NCBI RefSeq assembly: GCF_014647795.1 | Contig: NZ_BMPW01000026.1 | Coordinates: 1-64,000, forward strand | From: Actinoplanes campanulatus | Lineage (GTDB): Bacteria > Actinomycetota > Actinomycetes > Mycobacteriales > Micromonosporaceae | DNA length: 64,000 nucleotides | Direction: 5' to 3' | Part shown: positions 62,405 to 64,000 of the stretch, piece after piece | Layout of the letters: each line of letters starts with the position of its first letter | How positions within the stretch are numbered: the first letter of the stretch is position 1 | The notes under the pieces: generated by a model | What the model saw: the letters and a program-made list of their open reading frames with translations, nothing else | The model's database searches: none | What the model was told of the DNA's origin: nothing | Translations under genes and position numbers: made by a program

Positions 62405-63085
62405 ATGGACGCAGTAATCGTCACCGGAGGATCCAATGGCCTGGGCGCCGCGGTCGTCGACGCCGTCGTCAAGGCCGGCGGCCGCCCGTACGTCGTCGAC
62501 CGGCAACCCCCGAAGCCGGGCGTCGACTGGATCGAGTGCGACCTGGCCGACACCCGCGCCGCCGAACGGGCCACGGTCGAGCTGATCGCCCGCGCCGGCG
62601 GGACCCTCGGCGGCGTGGTCACCGCCGCCGGCATGGACGTGCCCGGCACCCTGGCGGACGTTCCCGGCGAGATCTGGGACCGGATCGTCGCCGTCGACCT
62701 GCTCGCCACCGCCGCGGTGATCCGCGCCGCGATCCCCGCGCTCAAGCAGTCGCACGGCGGTGTCGTGACGATCTCCTCCACCCTCGGGATCAAGGCCGTC
62801 TCGGACGCCACCGCCTACTGTGCCGCCAAGTTCGGTGTCGTCGGCTTCACCCGGGCGCTGGCCGCCGAACTCGCCGGGCAGGTCAACGTGACGCTGCTGA
62901 TCCCCGGCGGCATGCGGACGAGGTTCTTCGACGACCGTGAGGACAGGTACAAGCCGGGACCGGACGCGATCCTCAACGATCCGGCCAACGTGGCCGCCGC
63001 GGTGCTGTTCGCGCTCAGCCAGCCGCCCGGCTGCGCGGTCCGGGAACTCGTCGTGGCGGCGGAGACGGAGAGCTCGTACCCGTGA
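62405..63085 (+). CDS. Short-chain dehydrogenase/reductase in the heptose operon
   Basis: A 226-residue classical SDR with cofactor motif TGGSNGLGAA (residues 8-17), strand VVTAAGMD, serine in TISSTLG and the catalytic pair YCAAK. It is too short and lacks the extended sequence of HldD (ADP-heptose 6-epimerase), so it should not epimerise. AGGAGG lies before ATG 62405. Located between HldE and a GT9 gene, it may reduce or oxidise a sugar hydroxyl; the exact step is unknown. Confidence 0.88.
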   Translation: MDAVIVTGGSNGLGAAVVDAVVKAGGRPYVVDRQPPKPGVDWIECDLADTRAAERATVELIARAGGTLGGVVTAAGMDVPGTLADVPGEIWDRIVAVDLLATAAVIRAAIPALKQSHGGVVTISSTLGIKAVSDATAYCAAKFGVVGFTRALAAELAGQVNVTLLIPGGMRTRFFDDREDRYKPGPDAILNDPANVAAAVLFALSQPPGCAVRELVVAAETESSYP

Positions 63086-64000
63086 TCCTCGTCCTGCGCG
63101 CGCTCGGCGTGGGAGACCTGGCGACCGCGGTGCCCGCCCTGCGCGGGCTCCGCGCCGCCTTTCCCGGCGAGACCCTGGCCCTGGCCGCCCCCGCCTGGCT
63201 CACCCCGCTGATCGTCACGATCGGCGGTATCGACCGGATCGTCCCGGCCCGGGAGCTCGAACCCCTCGACGGAGCCCCCGCCGAGCCCCGGCTCGCGGTC
63301 AACCTGCACGGCTCCGGCCCGGAATCACACCGCCGCCTGACGGCGCTGCGGCCGGGCGCGTTGTGGGCGTTCGCCTGCACTCCGGCCGGGCACCACGACG
63401 GGCCCGGCTGGCACGACGACGAACACGAGGTCCGGCGCTGGTGCCGATTGGTGCGCTATTACGGCGTACCCTGCTCGGAGATTGATCTTGATCTTGAAGC
63501 GCCGCACGCGGACGTGCCCACCGGCATGACGATCATCCATCCCGGCGCGAAATCCCCGGCCCGGCGATGGCCTCCGGACCGCTGGGCGGCCGTCGCACGA
63601 CGGTTGCGCGCGGCGGGTCACCACCCGCTGATCACCGGTTCCGCCGCCGAGAGAGACCTATGTGTACGGGTCTGCGCGCTCGCCGGGCTCCCGGAGGAGG
63701 CGGTCGCCCGCACCGGGCTGGGCGAACTCGCCGCCCTGGTCGCGTCCGCCCGGCTGGTGATCAGCGGCGACACCGGCGTCTCCCATCTCGCCACCGCCTA
63801 CCGGACGCCGTCGGTCACCCTGTTCGGCCCGGTCTCGCCGCAGCGCTGGGGACCGCCGCCGGACCGGCCCTACCATCGCCCGATCTGGCACGGCACCCGC
63901 AGCGAACGTGGCGACCTGCCCGGCCCGGTCCACCCCGCGCTGCTCGCGATCACCCCCGACGAGGTGCTCGCCGCCGCCGACGAGGTCCAGCATGCGGCTG
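63082..64000 (+). CDS. GT9-family heptosyltransferase (3' end outside window)
   Basis: A 306-residue open part of a GT-B enzyme of family GT9: VLRALGVGDLATAVPALRGLRA, then LAVNLHGSGPESHR, IIHPGAKSPARRWPPDRWAAV and a donor-site VISGDTGVSHLATAYRTPSVTLFGPV. All fit ADP-heptose:glycan heptosyltransferases like WaaC/WaaF. It starts at GTG 63082, overlapping the SDR stop, and continues past the right edge. Together with the GT9 domain at 56772-58349 the operon has at least two heptosyltransferases. Confidence 0.92.
   Translation, partial: MILVLRALGVGDLATAVPALRGLRAAFPGETLALAAPAWLTPLIVTIGGIDRIVPARELEPLDGAPAEPRLAVNLHGSGPESHRRLTALRPGALWAFACTPAGHHDGPGWHDDEHEVRRWCRLVRYYGVPCSEIDLDLEAPHADVPTGMTIIHPGAKSPARRWPPDRWAAVARRLRAAGHHPLITGSAAERDLCVRVCALAGLPEEAVARTGLGELAALVASARLVISGDTGVSHLATAYRTPSVTLFGPVSPQRWGPPPDRPYHRPIWHGTRSERGDLPGPVHPALLAITPDEVLAAADEVQHAA

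Overview
The window is very GC-rich DNA (low seventies per cent by eye) with actinomycete features: many GTG starts, GTGA/ATGA stop-start overlaps, abundant STAND/TPR proteins, F420-type LLM oxidoreductases, DHA2-type MFS pumps paired with TetR regulators, a FolP2-type pterin-binding paralogue and a T7SS-flavoured gene quartet. A filamentous actinomycete of the Micromonosporaceae (Actinoplanes-like) is the best guess; this is inference from gene content, not a search. No rRNA, tRNA or CRISPR array was recognised.

Layout. 1-4738: a cut-off tandem-repeat protein, a GT4 glycosyltransferase carrying two repeat-filled inserts, a QueD/PTPS-fold protein lacking two key residues and an MDR dehydrogenase on the minus strand, divergent from a CDP-alcohol phosphatidyltransferase. 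4813-8166: a STAND-TPR protein. 8150-16267: housekeeping and accessory genes (phosphoesterase, alpha/beta hydrolase, EEP phosphatase, BtuF-like protein, HtpG). 16357-22896: PfkB kinase with an in-frame minisatellite, MFS/TetR pair with a duplicated junction, secreted S33 peptidase, GntP permease. 22897-25351 is rich in interspersed repeats. 25352-31377: SDR, a small secreted protein behind an AT-rich leader, then an ECF sigma / zinc anti-sigma / ABC operon. 31495-34325: a four-gene T7SS-like set. 34524-36083 includes a decayed ISAs1-type transposase. 36084-46737: Uma2 protein, two F420-type oxidoreductases, a divergent pair of secreted DUF4360 paralogues, a beta-propeller/LamG protein, a second MFS/TetR pair, FolP2 and an amphipathic-helix protein with two compensating frameshifts.

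46734-53960: a broken GT2 gene ending in a double palindromic repeat, a 1719-residue trypsin-STAND-TPR protein that shares its core with the 4813-8166 protein, and an aldehyde dehydrogenase. 54065-64000: one tight plus-strand operon with GmhA, HldE (kinase plus nucleotidyltransferase), GmhB fused to a GT9 heptosyltransferase, further GT2/GT4/GT9 enzymes, an SDR and a NodU/CmcH carbamoyltransferase. It should make ADP-D-glycero-D-manno-heptose and put a probably carbamoylated heptose on a glycan, in an organism expected to lack LPS.

Two themes stand out. One is an interspersed repeat family with palindromic ends: three roughly 330-400 bp copies, one inverted, plus two solo palindromes, all between genes. 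The other is frequent in-frame tandem repeat growth (18, 21, 42 and 48 bp periods) inside or next to genes.
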